Shown: positions 53,788 to 63,323, numbered from the stretch's first letter. The stretch is 64,000 bases of DNA from CAXBDP01 sp041689935 (GCA_041689935.1 JBDNFI010000097.1:1-64000), one strand, 5' to 3'. The notes: generated from the letters alone by a model not told the origin. Numbers and translations are program-made.

Positions 53788-55731
53788 ATGAGCTCAATGA
53801 AACTAAATTCTAAAAGCCCTGAAGGTCCGTTAGTCGAAAAATGGACAAAGCATAAATTCAACGTCAAGTTGGTAAACCCAGCCAATAAGAGGAAATACGA
53901 TATAATCGTGGTGGGCACAGGCTTGGCGGGTGCATCGGCGGCTGCTTCTATGGCAGAATTAGGCTATAATGTGAAAGCTTTTTGTTTTCAAGATAGTCCA
54001 AGAAGAGCACATAGTATAGCTGCTCAAGGGGGTATCAATGCAGCCAAAAACTATCAAAATGATGGCGATAGTATTTACCGTTTATTTTACGACACAATCA
54101 AAGGAGGCGACTACCGTGCGCGAGAGTCAAATGTCTACCGTTTGGCCGAGGTTTCGGTAAATATTATTGATCAATGTGTGGCACAAGGTGTTCCTTTTGC
54201 CAGAGAATATGGTGGGTTACTTTCGAACCGCTCATTTGGTGGTGCTCAGGTAAGTCGCACATTCTACGCTCGTGGCCAAACCGGACAGCAATTATTATTG
54301 GGTGCCTATTCAGCGTTGAGCCGCCAGGTAGCAGCAGGAAAAGTTAAGCTATACCCACGCACAGAAATGCTTGATCTTGTGACCATCGATGGAAAAGCAA
54401 GAGGTATAGTGACAAGAAATTTAATTACAGGCGAAATAGAATCTCATTCAGCACATGCAGTATTACTCTGCACAGGTGGATACGGAAATGTATTCTTCCT
54501 TTCTACCAACGCAATGGGATCCAATGTAACAGCTGCTTGGAGAGCGCATAAAAAAGGAGCATTCTTTTCAAATCCTTGTTACACACAAATTCACCCTACA
54601 TGTATTCCAGTTTCGGGAGATCATCAGTCCAAATTGACATTGATGTCCGAATCGCTACGAAATGACGGCAGAGTTTGGGTGCCAAAAACAGTTGAACTTG
54701 CTCAACAAGTCAAAAGCCGAAAACTTAAACCAAAGGATATCGCAGATGAGGACAGAGACTACTTTTTGGAAAGAAAATATCCTTCATTTGGAAACCTTGT
54801 GCCAAGAGATGTAGCTTCACGAAATGCAAAACTCGTATGTGACGAAGGTCGTGGAGTGAGTGAAACAGGAGAAGCTGTTTATTTAGATTTCAGAGATGCC
54901 ATAAAGCGCGACACCAAAGAATTAGTGGCCGCTAAGTATGGCAACTTATTCGATATGTATCAGCAGATTACTGGTGAAAATCCATACGAAACTCCGATGA
55001 TGATTTATCCTGCCGTTCACTATACGATGGGTGGACTTTGGGTAGATTATAACTTAATGACCAACGTGCCTGGTTTATATGCCTTAGGAGAAACTAATTT
55101 TTCGGACCACGGAGCCAACAGACTTGGTGCTTCGGCGCTAATGCAAGGGCTTGCCGATGGGTATTTCGTAGCACCTTATACGGTAGGTGATTATTTGGCG
55201 ACGCTTCCTTACGATAGGGTGCCAACTGATCATCCTGAGTTCAAAAAGGCAGAAAGCGAAGTGAAAGATAAAATAAACAAGTTACTCAATATCAAAGGAG
55301 ATAAATCGGTAGACTATTATCACAAGAAGCTTGGTAAAATAATGTGGGAATATTGTGGTATGACTCGTACTACCGATGGATTGACCTTTGCAAAAGCTGA
55401 AATTCAGAAATTGAAAGCAGAATTCTGGAGTAGTGTGAAAGTGTTGGGTGATAATGAAGAGCTAAACCAATCACTCGAAAAAGCAAACAGAGTAGCTGAT
55501 TTCCTTGAGTTAGGTGAGTTGATGGTGACTGATGCGCTAGCTAGAAATGAGTCTTGTGGTGGTCACTTTAGAGAAGAATATCAAACTCCAGAAGGTGAAG
55601 CTTTAAGAGACGATGAAAATTTCGCTTTTGTTTCCTCTTGGGAATACAAAGGAAATAATATAGAAGAAGAATTGCACAAAGAAGAACTTGTATTCGAAAA
55701 TGTGAAGTTGACACAAAGAAGTTACAAGTAA
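53788..55731 (+). CDS. sdhA: Succinate dehydrogenase flavoprotein subunit
   Basis: This 647-residue catalytic subunit oxidises succinate to fumarate. The FAD loop is IIVVGTGLAGASAAASMAE near residue 35, and the flavin-attaching His is in RRAHSIAAQGGINAAKNY near residue 75. Substrate-site residues occur in QIHPTCIPVSG near 267 and in HYTMGGLWVDYN near 410. GETNFSDHGANRLGASALMQG near residue 435 is typical. The length is that of B-type enzymes from epsilon-proteobacteria and Bacteroidota. Confidence 0.96.
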   Translation: MSSMKLNSKSPEGPLVEKWTKHKFNVKLVNPANKRKYDIIVVGTGLAGASAAASMAELGYNVKAFCFQDSPRRAHSIAAQGGINAAKNYQNDGDSIYRLFYDTIKGGDYRARESNVYRLAEVSVNIIDQCVAQGVPFAREYGGLLSNRSFGGAQVSRTFYARGQTGQQLLLGAYSALSRQVAAGKVKLYPRTEMLDLVTIDGKARGIVTRNLITGEIESHSAHAVLLCTGGYGNVFFLSTNAMGSNVTAAWRAHKKGAFFSNPCYTQIHPTCIPVSGDHQSKLTLMSESLRNDGRVWVPKTVELAQQVKSRKLKPKDIADEDRDYFLERKYPSFGNLVPRDVASRNAKLVCDEGRGVSETGEAVYLDFRDAIKRDTKELVAAKYGNLFDMYQQITGENPYETPMMIYPAVHYTMGGLWVDYNLMTNVPGLYALGETNFSDHGANRLGASALMQGLADGYFVAPYTVGDYLATLPYDRVPTDHPEFKKAESEVKDKINKLLNIKGDKSVDYYHKKLGKIMWEYCGMTRTTDGLTFAKAEIQKLKAEFWSSVKVLGDNEELNQSLEKANRVADFLELGELMVTDALARNESCGGHFREEYQTPEGEALRDDENFAFVSSWEYKGNNIEEELHKEELVFENVKLTQRSYK

Positions 55732-55790
55732 TTGGAGCAATTAGAATTCACAAAACAGCAAATGATTCGCTAATAATAAATACAAAAAAG

Positions 55791-56540
55791 ATGAATCTCA
55801 CACTCAAAATATGGCGTCAGAAAAATTCTCAGGATAAAGGTGGCTTTAAAAACTACCCTGTAACAGGAATATCTAAGGATATGTCCTTCCTAGAAATGCT
55901 TGACGTACTCAATGAGCAATTACAAGAAAAGGGCGAAGATCCTGTACACTTTGATCATGACTGTAGAGAAGGTATTTGCGGAATGTGCTCTATGTATATA
56001 AATGGGCATCCGCATGGGCCAATGCAAACCACTACTTGCCAACTTCACATGAGAAGTTTCAAGGATGGTGAAAAAATTACCATTGAACCATGGCGCGCCA
56101 AGTCCTTCCCAGTGGTAAAAGATCTTGTTGTTAATAGATCTGCATTCGACCGAATAATTCAAGCGGGAGGATATGTATCTGTAAATACTGGAGGTGTACC
56201 TGATGCCAACGAAATCCCAATTCCGAAAAGAGTTGCCGATGAAGCATTTGAATCTGCCACGTGTATCGGCTGTGGTGCATGCGTGGCCGCATGTAAAAAT
56301 GCCTCGGCCATGCTATTTGTTTCGGCTAAGGTTTCTCAGTTGGCCATGTTGCCACAAGGAAAAGTAGAACGTAAAGCTCGCGTAGAAAATATGGTGGCCC
56401 AGATGGATGCCGAAGGCTTTGGAGCGTGTACCAATACCGGTGCTTGCGAGGCCGAATGTCCAAAAGGAATTAGCCTTACCAATATCGCTAGAATGAATAG
56501 AGAATATTTCTCAGCCAAAATTAGCTCTGATAATGTTTAA
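55791..56540 (+). CDS. sdhB: Succinate dehydrogenase iron-sulfur subunit
   Basis: This 249-residue electron-transfer subunit binds the 2Fe-2S cluster through DHDCREGICGMCSMYING near residue 56 and Cys in TTTCQLH near 83. The 4Fe-4S and 3Fe-4S clusters are bound through CIGCGACVAACKNASAML near 157 and NTGACEAECPKGI near 213. It is the last gene of sdhCAB and ends 36 bases before a strong terminator. Confidence 0.95.
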   Translation: MNLTLKIWRQKNSQDKGGFKNYPVTGISKDMSFLEMLDVLNEQLQEKGEDPVHFDHDCREGICGMCSMYINGHPHGPMQTTTCQLHMRSFKDGEKITIEPWRAKSFPVVKDLVVNRSAFDRIIQAGGYVSVNTGGVPDANEIPIPKRVADEAFESATCIGCGACVAACKNASAMLFVSAKVSQLAMLPQGKVERKARVENMVAQMDAEGFGACTNTGACEAECPKGISLTNIARMNREYFSAKISSDNV

Positions 56541-56572
56541 GTAAAGTCTTAATAAGCCTACATAAAATATGA

Positions 56573-56608
56573 AAAACCTCAGCAATTGATTTTGTTGAGG
56601 TTTTTTTT
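56573..56608 (+). terminator. Terminator of the sdhCAB operon
   Basis: The stem CCTCAGCAA (56577-56585) pairs with TTGTTGAGG (56592-56600), with one G-T pair and a short loop. A run of eight T follows, and A-rich sequence precedes it. Confidence 0.88.
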
Positions 56609-56653
56609 GTCCCTAGGAATTGACGGTTGATGGATTTTTAGAATTGTTAACAG

Positions 56654-56803
56654 TTGACGGAGGAAGGTTGACGGAGCGGAATGATGGAGTAAGGAGGATG
56701 GTTGATGGAGCGGAATGATGGAGTAAGGAGGAAGGTTGATGGAGCGGAATGATGGAGTAAGGAGGATGGTTGATGGAGCGGAATGATGGAGTAAGGAGGA
56801 TTG
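56654..56803. repeat. Four tandem copies of a 34-bp repeat, with a 14-bp partial copy in front
   Basis: The units begin at 56668, 56702, 56736 and 56770. They read TTGAYGGAGCGGAATGATGG and then AGTAAGGAGGAWGG. Differences between units are single bases (ACGG/ATGG near the start, GATGG/GAAGG near the end). A partial copy lies at 56654-56667. The unit is purine-rich on the + strand and is not a multiple of three. The array sits between the sdh terminator and a transposase-like gene, in a non-coding gap of about 310 bases (56541-56852) that otherwise holds only the terminator. Confidence 0.95.
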
Positions 56804-56852
56804 ACTTATCCTGAAATAGGTTGACAGAAATGTTAATTTAATTTCGCACAAA

Positions 56853-57765
56853 ATGAGTCAAAAAAGAAAAACAAAAGAAGAAATCGTTGCCGAGTATCTA
56901 ACAGGGAACTACCCTTATCGGGAATTAGGAATAAAGTATGGTATTCCGTTTCGCAGTATTTGCGATTGGGTATTGGAATATCAGGGCAGCAAACCCTCCT
57001 GGCGTGAAAAGATGAAACGCAAACGAGAAAAAGAAACAGGCACGAAAGAACCTGAACTTTCCAATGAAGTGAAATTGCCTCAAAAGGAATGTAGTTGGTC
57101 GGGTGGATACGGAATAAGAGCAATAACGGAAGCTCTTAAAATTCAGTCGCCAGCAATAGCACAAATCAATAATCTGAATTTTGCATTAGGTGGCATTTCA
57201 GGACAGATTGCAGCAATAGCAGATCAACAAAGAAATTGGACAATAATTGATGACTTTGAAGATGTAACCGAACAAGCCATTGAGTTTTCAGCAAGTCTAA
57301 CAGAAGAAGTAACAGAAGAACGAAATAGGCAGTCTCAAATATTACTGACTTTAGTATCGGCATTTGTAAAAAAGTATGGAGTTCAAGGCTTATTAAGCAT
57401 TGATATTATTTTAAGATTTGCAGGATTTCATCAATATTATGACTTCCTGCAACAGAAACCTGAACTACCAACAAAACAGGAAGTAAATCTAATTTCAATT
57501 AAACAGGGCTCTGTAATTCAGGTTATAGGTGCAATGAATGAACAATTAAAAATTGCAAAAGAATATCGAATTACAAATCGACATTGTGATGTGAAATTGA
57601 AACCCAAGACAAAAACTTTGACAGTATCTAAACTACCTAAAAGACTTTGAATGGGTTGTTTTACAAGTTAATCATAAATGGGTTTTAGTAAGCTACTTTG
57701 ACCCGAAAGACGACTTGCCACAGATAGGTTGGATAATGAAAAAATATTTATACAAACCCGAATAA
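56853..57765 (+). pseudogene. Transposase-HTH fusion gene with C-terminal frameshift
   Basis: The first frame gives 265 residues (56853-57650). Residues 1-85 are a transposase-type helix-turn-helix (KTKEEIVAEYLTGNYPYREL, YGIPFRSICDWVLEYQG) with the charged linker that usually leads into a longer IS3-like OrfA. From about residue 90 the sequence changes to an unrelated protein (IQSPAIAQINNLNFALGGIS, EERNRQSQILLTLVSAFVKK) of unknown family. That part stops at 57648. One base less in the AAAA run near 57637-57640 would join it to a further open frame (DFEWVVLQVNHKWVLVSYFD, ending IMKKYLYKPE, stop 57763-57765). This looks like an SH3-like tail. The gene is thus a fusion remnant with a frameshift, or a sequencing error in the run. 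Confidence 0.75.
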
Positions 57766-57832
57766 ATGCCAAGGTTTCCAGCCACACACATTGCCAAGCC
57801 GCTCAAGCCAGCTGTACGATCCCAACTTATTT

Positions 57833-58318
57833 TTACAATTCCTCCTCAGCTTTAGCACCCCCACCAATTCCATCCACCAAATCATCCTCCTTACTTTCAT
57901 TCCAGATCACGCCCATTACGGAGGTTTCTTGTAGCTGAACAACGCGTGGGTTATTCATCATTCCTTGCAAATTGTCGTCTAGTCTTTCGTAGGCATTCTT
58001 CAAATCTGCTGCCGACACCATCATATATAGATTGTAAAGCTTGTCTTTGCCGCTATCTGCATCTTGCACCAGATAGGTAACTTTTGCCTTATACCAATAT
58101 TCATCTTCCGAGTATTGGAATACATCTGTTACATTGGATTTGGTGAGGCCACTGACTTCAAATTCCCCCCGCACTTGATCTTTTACCAAGTTGTGAACTT
58201 TGGCTTCGGCCTCGGTAAACGACAAGGCATCTACCATATATTGATCGGTGAATTTTCTCAAACTACCCTTATCATCCTCACGGATACACTTTACTTTTGC
58301 TAAAAACCAATTATGCAT
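57833..58318 (-). CDS. DUF4494 family protein
   Basis: This 161-residue cytoplasmic protein opens with WFLAKVKCIREDDKGSLRK. TDQYMVDALSFTEAEAKVHN follows near residue 27, and the YKAKVTYLVQDADSGKDKL segment near 76, all typical of DUF4494. The C-terminal end is acidic. The family is confined to Bacteroidota and has no assigned role. It is divergent from the membrane patatin gene, with about 110 bases between. Confidence 0.85.
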   Translation of the reverse strand: MHNWFLAKVKCIREDDKGSLRKFTDQYMVDALSFTEAEAKVHNLVKDQVRGEFEVSGLTKSNVTDVFQYSEDEYWYKAKVTYLVQDADSGKDKLYNLYMMVSAADLKNAYERLDDNLQGMMNNPRVVQLQETSVMGVIWNESKEDDLVDGIGGGAKAEEEL

Positions 58319-58431
58319 TTTTCCAGATTTTAAGCTGCAAGTTAAAAGGAATTTTAGGCTTGGAACAGAAAAATTCAGAAACAGTTTTCAGATTCATTTT
58401 TGCGTGTTAGTTTTTGCATATTTGTACATAA

Positions 58432-60690
58432 ATGAAGCTATTCAATAAGTTTTTCTTTTCTTTCCCAATTCAATTATTCTTTTTACACCTCAAGAAGAAT
58501 CATGGATTGCTATTGATTTGGCTCTTTTTATTTTTGGGCGTTACGGGCAATTTCGGACGTGTATTTGGCATTCCCTATCTCTTTTTAGATCCAGAATATC
58601 TTGGACAAACAGGCTTCCTAAGCTTTTTTGTGGTAGGTGTAGTTTTGGGTGGGTTTATTATGGCCTTCAATATTTCATCCTATATATTGGATGGCCCTCG
58701 CTATTCGTTTTTGGGCACCTTATCTCGCCCATTTTCAAAGTTTTTTGTTAATAACTCCATCATTCCTTTAAGCTTTGTGGTCGTCTACATTCATGAGATT
58801 GTGCAGTTTCAGCGATTGAGCGAGCAAATAGAGACAGGTAGCATCACCATCAAGATTTTAGGGTTGCTAGTGGGAATCTTTGTGATGTTCGCCTTCTTAT
58901 TTACCTATTTCAGGTTCACCAATAAGGATATTTTCAGAGTGATTGCTAGCAATCTTGATGTGAAATTAAAAAAGGCCAAAATTACACGAGTGAATGTAAT
59001 TGATAAATTGGGTAAAGAAAGTGGCCGAAAAACGCGGGTAGAGTATTATATCTCAGAGTACGGTAGAATCAACGCTACTCCCTTCCGCATCAGTAATTTT
59101 GATCGCGCGGCGATTATAAAAGTATTTGATCAAAATCACTTGAATTCTATCATTATCGAATTGGTAATATTTGTCGTAATTATCCTGATTGGCCTTTTCC
59201 GTGCAAATCCATTTTTTCAGATTCCTGCCGCGGCGAGTGCTATTTTGTTATTCACATTATTGGTAATGTTGGGTGGCGCAATTTCTTATTGGTTTAGAGA
59301 ATGGGCTTCTACGGCATTGATTGTCATATTGATAGGGATAAATATTTTCGTTAAAATTGGGTGGCTTAATCAAAGTTATCAAGCGTACGGCCTAAATTAT
59401 GAAACCACACCACAAACCTTCCAACGCTATACACTGGATAGCTTGCATAAAATAGAAAATACGCGGGAGGATAAGGTGAAAATGCTCAATATACTAGAAA
59501 GCTGGCGTGCCAAGCAAGTAGGAGAGGATAAACCCAAACTGGTGGTAATTGGAAGCAGTGGTGGAGGGTTGCGTTCTGCTTTGTGGAATTTTCGTGTCTT
59601 ACAAGTAGCAGATAGTTTGACAGAAAGCAAATTATTCAATCGAACCGTATTAATGGCTGGTGCATCTGGCGGTTTGGTTGGTGCGGCCTATTTCAGGGAG
59701 TTGAAATACAGAGCATTCATGTCGGAAGATGTAAATCCATATTCGGCAATTTACGCTCAAAAAATCGGCAAAGACTTGCTCAATCCAATCATATTTACAC
59801 TTATAATTAATGACCTGTTCTTTATAAAGCAAAAGTTTGAATACAATGGCCATACTTATAGCAAAGAGCGAGGGTATGCATTTGAGCAGCAATTAAATTT
59901 GAATACGGATGGGATGCTAGACAAACCACTAGGAGCGTATAAAGAGGCCGAGCAAAAGGGCATTATTCCTATGATATTGATTGCACCTTCTGTGGTCAAC
60001 AATGGACGTAAACTTTACATATCGCCACAATCCTTCAGTTTTTTGGCCACCTACCATCCGGGGAGGATCAATGCAGGAATTGATTTCCAACGATTATTTG
60101 CGAACCATGGAGCAGATAGCCTCCGCTTTCTAACAGCCCTTAGAATGAACGCGACGTTCCCTTATATAAGTCCCAACGTGTATTTGCCTACAGAGCCACC
60201 AATGGAAACAATGGATGCAGGCTTAGTAGATAATTTTGGTTTGTCGGATGCGATGGACTTTATGACGGCTTTTCAGGGTTGGATCGAAGAAAATACTTCT
60301 GGTGTAATAGTGGTTTCTATCAGAGATACAGAGCGAATTACAGAAGTGAAAGAGCAGTTTAACCGCTCTTTACTGCAAAAGCTATCCGTGCCGCTGAGCA
60401 CACTTTCCAACAATATGGCAAATCAGCAGGATATCAAAAATGAGGAGAAATTAAAATTTCTCGAAAACAGCTTTACCGTACCCATAGAGCGGATAGAATT
60501 TCAATATCTAGGTATGCCCACCCTATTTGATATTTCTCCAGAAAACACGTATGAACGCTTATTTCAAGAAGAAGTCGAAAGAGCTTCGCTTAGTTGGCAC
60601 CTTACCTCACGCGAAAAGGAATCGATTGTGAATAACATTTTCCATCCCGTAAACCAAGCGGCACTGAGAAGATTGAAACAGGTATTGTAA
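58432..60690 (+). CDS. Membrane-anchored patatin-like phospholipase
   Basis: This 752-residue protein begins with a membrane domain of about eight hydrophobic segments (residues 25-45, 60-85, 115-130, 140-165, then 240-260, 265-290 and 295-315). A patatin-type hydrolase domain follows from about residue 365. Its oxyanion loop is IGSSGGGLRSALWN near residue 372. The nucleophile elbow is MAGASGGLVGAAYF near 409 (GxSxG). The catalytic Asp is in MDAGLVDNFG near 594 (DxG). The catalytic dyad is complete. It probably hydrolyses membrane lipid acyl chains from the inner membrane side. The substrate is unknown. Confidence 0.85.
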   Translation: MKLFNKFFFSFPIQLFFLHLKKNHGLLLIWLFLFLGVTGNFGRVFGIPYLFLDPEYLGQTGFLSFFVVGVVLGGFIMAFNISSYILDGPRYSFLGTLSRPFSKFFVNNSIIPLSFVVVYIHEIVQFQRLSEQIETGSITIKILGLLVGIFVMFAFLFTYFRFTNKDIFRVIASNLDVKLKKAKITRVNVIDKLGKESGRKTRVEYYISEYGRINATPFRISNFDRAAIIKVFDQNHLNSIIIELVIFVVIILIGLFRANPFFQIPAAASAILLFTLLVMLGGAISYWFREWASTALIVILIGINIFVKIGWLNQSYQAYGLNYETTPQTFQRYTLDSLHKIENTREDKVKMLNILESWRAKQVGEDKPKLVVIGSSGGGLRSALWNFRVLQVADSLTESKLFNRTVLMAGASGGLVGAAYFRELKYRAFMSEDVNPYSAIYAQKIGKDLLNPIIFTLIINDLFFIKQKFEYNGHTYSKERGYAFEQQLNLNTDGMLDKPLGAYKEAEQKGIIPMILIAPSVVNNGRKLYISPQSFSFLATYHPGRINAGIDFQRLFANHGADSLRFLTALRMNATFPYISPNVYLPTEPPMETMDAGLVDNFGLSDAMDFMTAFQGWIEENTSGVIVVSIRDTERITEVKEQFNRSLLQKLSVPLSTLSNNMANQQDIKNEEKLKFLENSFTVPIERIEFQYLGMPTLFDISPENTYERLFQEEVERASLSWHLTSREKESIVNNIFHPVNQAALRRLKQVL

Positions 60691-60691
60691 T

Positions 60692-62053
60692 TTATACAGC
60701 CGAAGAAAATACCTGATATTTAGGCACTTTATCCCAATATTGAGCATCTAAGCCCAAGCAAATATTTCTTACAAAAGGAATTCCCTCTGGTGTCACTTTC
60801 AACGTTGTGCCTTCAAGTACGGCCAAATTATCTTCCAATACCGCTTGCAGCCTCGAAATGACCTCGGTCATTTGAGGATGCTTTTCTATAGACGTTTCAA
60901 AACGACACATCAAATTCATTATTTGTTGTTGAATAATTTTGTCCTCCTCGGTCAAAAAATGCCCTCTTTCTACGGGCAATATTCCTTTTGAAAGCAAAGA
61001 TTCATACTCCTCCACCACCTTTACATTTTGCGAGAAAGCACCTGAGCCGTCACTTATTGCAGATACTCCAAGGCCAATAAGGGTTTGGCTTGCGATCGTT
61101 GTATAGCCCATGAAATTGCGGTGCAAACTTTTATTTTCCATGGCTTTGAATAGCCCATCCTTTGGCAATGCAAAGTGATCGAAACCAACTTCCAAATAGC
61201 CAGCAGCTTCTAATAATGCTTTTCCTCTTTCATAAAGAGCTCTTTTTTCAGTGTTTTTCGGAAGATTTTCTTCTGAATAGCCACGCTGCCCAGTACCTTT
61301 TATCCATGGCACATGAGCATAGCTATAAAATGAAATTCGATCTGGCGCTAATGCTACCGTTTTAGCAATGCTATCTTCAATCGAGTGGATGTTTTGAAAA
61401 GGCAATCCAAATACAAGGTCATGGCTTATGGAATTGAAACCGATCTTTCTGGCCATTTTGGTGACCTTTTGCACTTGCTCAAAGGATTGGATACGGTGAA
61501 TGGCTTTTTGTACTATTGGATCGTAATCCTGCACGCCATAGCTGATTCTTCTAAATCCCAGATTATATAAAGTATTCAAATGCTCTTCTGAGGTATGATT
61601 GGGATGTCCTTCCAAACTCATTTGAAGGTCGGAATCTATTCGAGCATTCGCCAGAATTTTCGAAATGAGCTTACTTAAGTTCTCAGCTGAGAAAAAAGTA
61701 GGTGTTCCGCCACCCAAATGTATTTCTTTGATCAATGGCTTATGTTGAAATAAGGCAAGGTACAATGCCCATTCTTTGAGCACGCTATCAATGTAGCCTC
61801 CTTCAACCTGATGGTTCTTGGTTATACGCTTATTACAGCCACAAAATGTACATAGGCTCTCACAAAAGGGCAGATGGATGTACAATGAAATCCCTTTTTC
61901 GCTTAATATTCCTTCATCCAACGTGGAGATGTGCTTGGACCAACCCTGAGAAGAGTATGTGCTATTATCCCAAAAAGGAACTGTCGGGTAGCTGGTGTAC
62001 CGGGGAACGGGAATATTGTATTTCTCAAAAAGAGTAAGTTTCGAATTTTCCAT
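60692..62053 (-). CDS. hemN: Oxygen-independent coproporphyrinogen III oxidase
   Basis: This protein of about 453 residues starts at MENSKLTLFEKYNIP, with an in-frame TTG two codons upstream. It is a radical SAM enzyme that makes protoporphyrinogen IX without oxygen. VPRYTSYPTVPFWD near residue 15 and the cluster motif PFCESLCTFCGCNKRI near residue 62 are of the HemN rather than the HemW type. The GGGTPTF motif is near 115 and YGVQDYDPIVQKAIHR near 168. Its stop lies one base beyond the end of the patatin gene. Confidence 0.93.
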   Translation of the reverse strand: MENSKLTLFEKYNIPVPRYTSYPTVPFWDNSTYSSQGWSKHISTLDEGILSEKGISLYIHLPFCESLCTFCGCNKRITKNHQVEGGYIDSVLKEWALYLALFQHKPLIKEIHLGGGTPTFFSAENLSKLISKILANARIDSDLQMSLEGHPNHTSEEHLNTLYNLGFRRISYGVQDYDPIVQKAIHRIQSFEQVQKVTKMARKIGFNSISHDLVFGLPFQNIHSIEDSIAKTVALAPDRISFYSYAHVPWIKGTGQRGYSEENLPKNTEKRALYERGKALLEAAGYLEVGFDHFALPKDGLFKAMENKSLHRNFMGYTTIASQTLIGLGVSAISDGSGAFSQNVKVVEEYESLLSKGILPVERGHFLTEEDKIIQQQIMNLMCRFETSIEKHPQMTEVISRLQAVLEDNLAVLEGTTLKVTPEGIPFVRNICLGLDAQYWDKVPKYQVFSSAV

Positions 62054-62187
62054 ACGCAAAATTGGCTTTTTTGGGCTATTTAAAAGCTGATTTTAATCAT
62101 TTTAAGCCGTGATTTAGCTTGGTGGCGCAATAAGAAATAGTGTATAAAATCTGAATTTTCGTATCTTTTTTAAAAATTTGGAAATTC

Positions 62188-62991
62188 ATGGGTTCTGTTA
62201 AAAATAAAGTGGTTTGGATTACGGGAGCCTCATCTGGAATAGGCGAGGCACTTACTTATGAGCTTGCTAGAAAGGGCGCAAAATTAATTCTCTCTGCCAG
62301 AAGGCAAGAGGAGTTGGAACGAGTAAGAAAGAAGTGTCCGCTTGGTTCCCAAGAATTTATTCGGATACTGCCACTCGATTTAGCTCAGTCAGATACACTG
62401 GAGCAGAAAACGCGGGAGGCTGTCCGCTTTTTTGGCCATATTGATTATATGGTTCATAATGGGGGAATAAGCCAGCGGTCTTTAGCAAAAGAAACCAAGC
62501 TGGAAGTGGACCGCGAAATCTTCGAAGTCAATTTTTTTGGAACCATTGCCATCACTAAATATCTATTGCCATCCATGCTTGATAGAAGCAGTGGACACTT
62601 TGTAGTGGTAAGTAGTATGGTTGGGAAATTTGCCTCTCCGTTGCGTTCAGGATACTCCGCATCCAAGCATGCACTTCATGGTTTTTTTGATGCTCTGCGA
62701 GCTGAAAATGGTGATGATGGAATTAAGGTCACAATGGTTTGCCCTGGTTTTATCAAAACGAATGTCTCCATAAATGCTCGTATTGGCTCTGGAGAAAAAC
62801 AAGGCGTAATGGATAATGCCCAAGCCAATGGAATTGCGCCAGAAGTATGTGCTCAGAAAATGCGTGTTGCCATGGAAAAGGATAAAGCAGAGATATATGT
62901 GGCAGGTGCTAGGGAAATTTTTGGCTTATATGTTTCAAGATTTTTCCCAAGTTTATTCAGAAAGTTAATTGGCCAAATGAAAGTGACCTAA
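62188..62991 (+). CDS. SDR family oxidoreductase (DHRS7-like)
   Basis: This 267-residue short-chain dehydrogenase has WITGASSGIGEALTYELA near residue 11, MVHNGGISQRSLA near 90, and the catalytic pattern VVVSSMVGKFASPLRSGYSASKHALHGF near 140 (Ser, Tyr, Lys). PGFIKTNVSINA follows, and the C-terminal part ends in a hydrophobic stretch (IFGLYVSRFFPSLFRKL). The arrangement matches DHRS7/retinol dehydrogenase-like enzymes. The substrate is unknown. Confidence 0.85.
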   Translation: MGSVKNKVVWITGASSGIGEALTYELARKGAKLILSARRQEELERVRKKCPLGSQEFIRILPLDLAQSDTLEQKTREAVRFFGHIDYMVHNGGISQRSLAKETKLEVDREIFEVNFFGTIAITKYLLPSMLDRSSGHFVVVSSMVGKFASPLRSGYSASKHALHGFFDALRAENGDDGIKVTMVCPGFIKTNVSINARIGSGEKQGVMDNAQANGIAPEVCAQKMRVAMEKDKAEIYVAGAREIFGLYVSRFFPSLFRKLIGQMKVT

Positions 62992-63097
62992 GTTACTTTG
63001 GATTCGAATTGAAATGTTTAAATTGAAGATGTTAAACTGCTTATGCTTTAGCATTAGATAGTTATTTACATTGCTCTCACCTTTTAAATATGTGGAT

Positions 63098-63298
63098 ATG
63101 AAAAAGAATATGGGTTCCCCTGATAAGATCATCAGATTTATTTTAGCGGCGGTATTTGTTTACCTCTTTTATGCAGGGATAGTTTCTGGTACTTTGGCCA
63201 TTGTTCTGCTTGTTTTGGCAGGTGTATTTGTCCTCACGAGCGTGGTATCATTTTGCCCACTTTATACGTTGATTGGTGTCAAAACTTGCAAAACTTGA
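63098..63298 (+). CDS. Small DUF2892 (YgaP-like) membrane protein
   Basis: This 66-residue protein starts at MKKNMGSPDKIIRFILAA. A TTG-led extension is not needed. It has two hydrophobic segments (residues 11-27 and 33-49) and a C-terminal CPLYTLIGVKTCKT with two cysteines, characteristic of DUF2892. In some bacteria the domain is fused to a rhodanese. Here it is alone and its role is unknown. A bidirectional terminator follows. Confidence 0.85.
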   Translation: MKKNMGSPDKIIRFILAAVFVYLFYAGIVSGTLAIVLLVLAGVFVLTSVVSFCPLYTLIGVKTCKT

Positions 63299-63323
63299 TC
63301 AATTGATGCACAATCTATAACAA

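Noticed and set aside
56654..56803. CRISPR array
   Set aside because: The 34-bp units are directly adjacent with no spacers, and no cas gene is nearby.
56579..56851. A - strand protein rich in repeated HQPSSLLHHSAPS
   Set aside because: It is only the translation of the 34-bp tandem repeat and has no start context or family.
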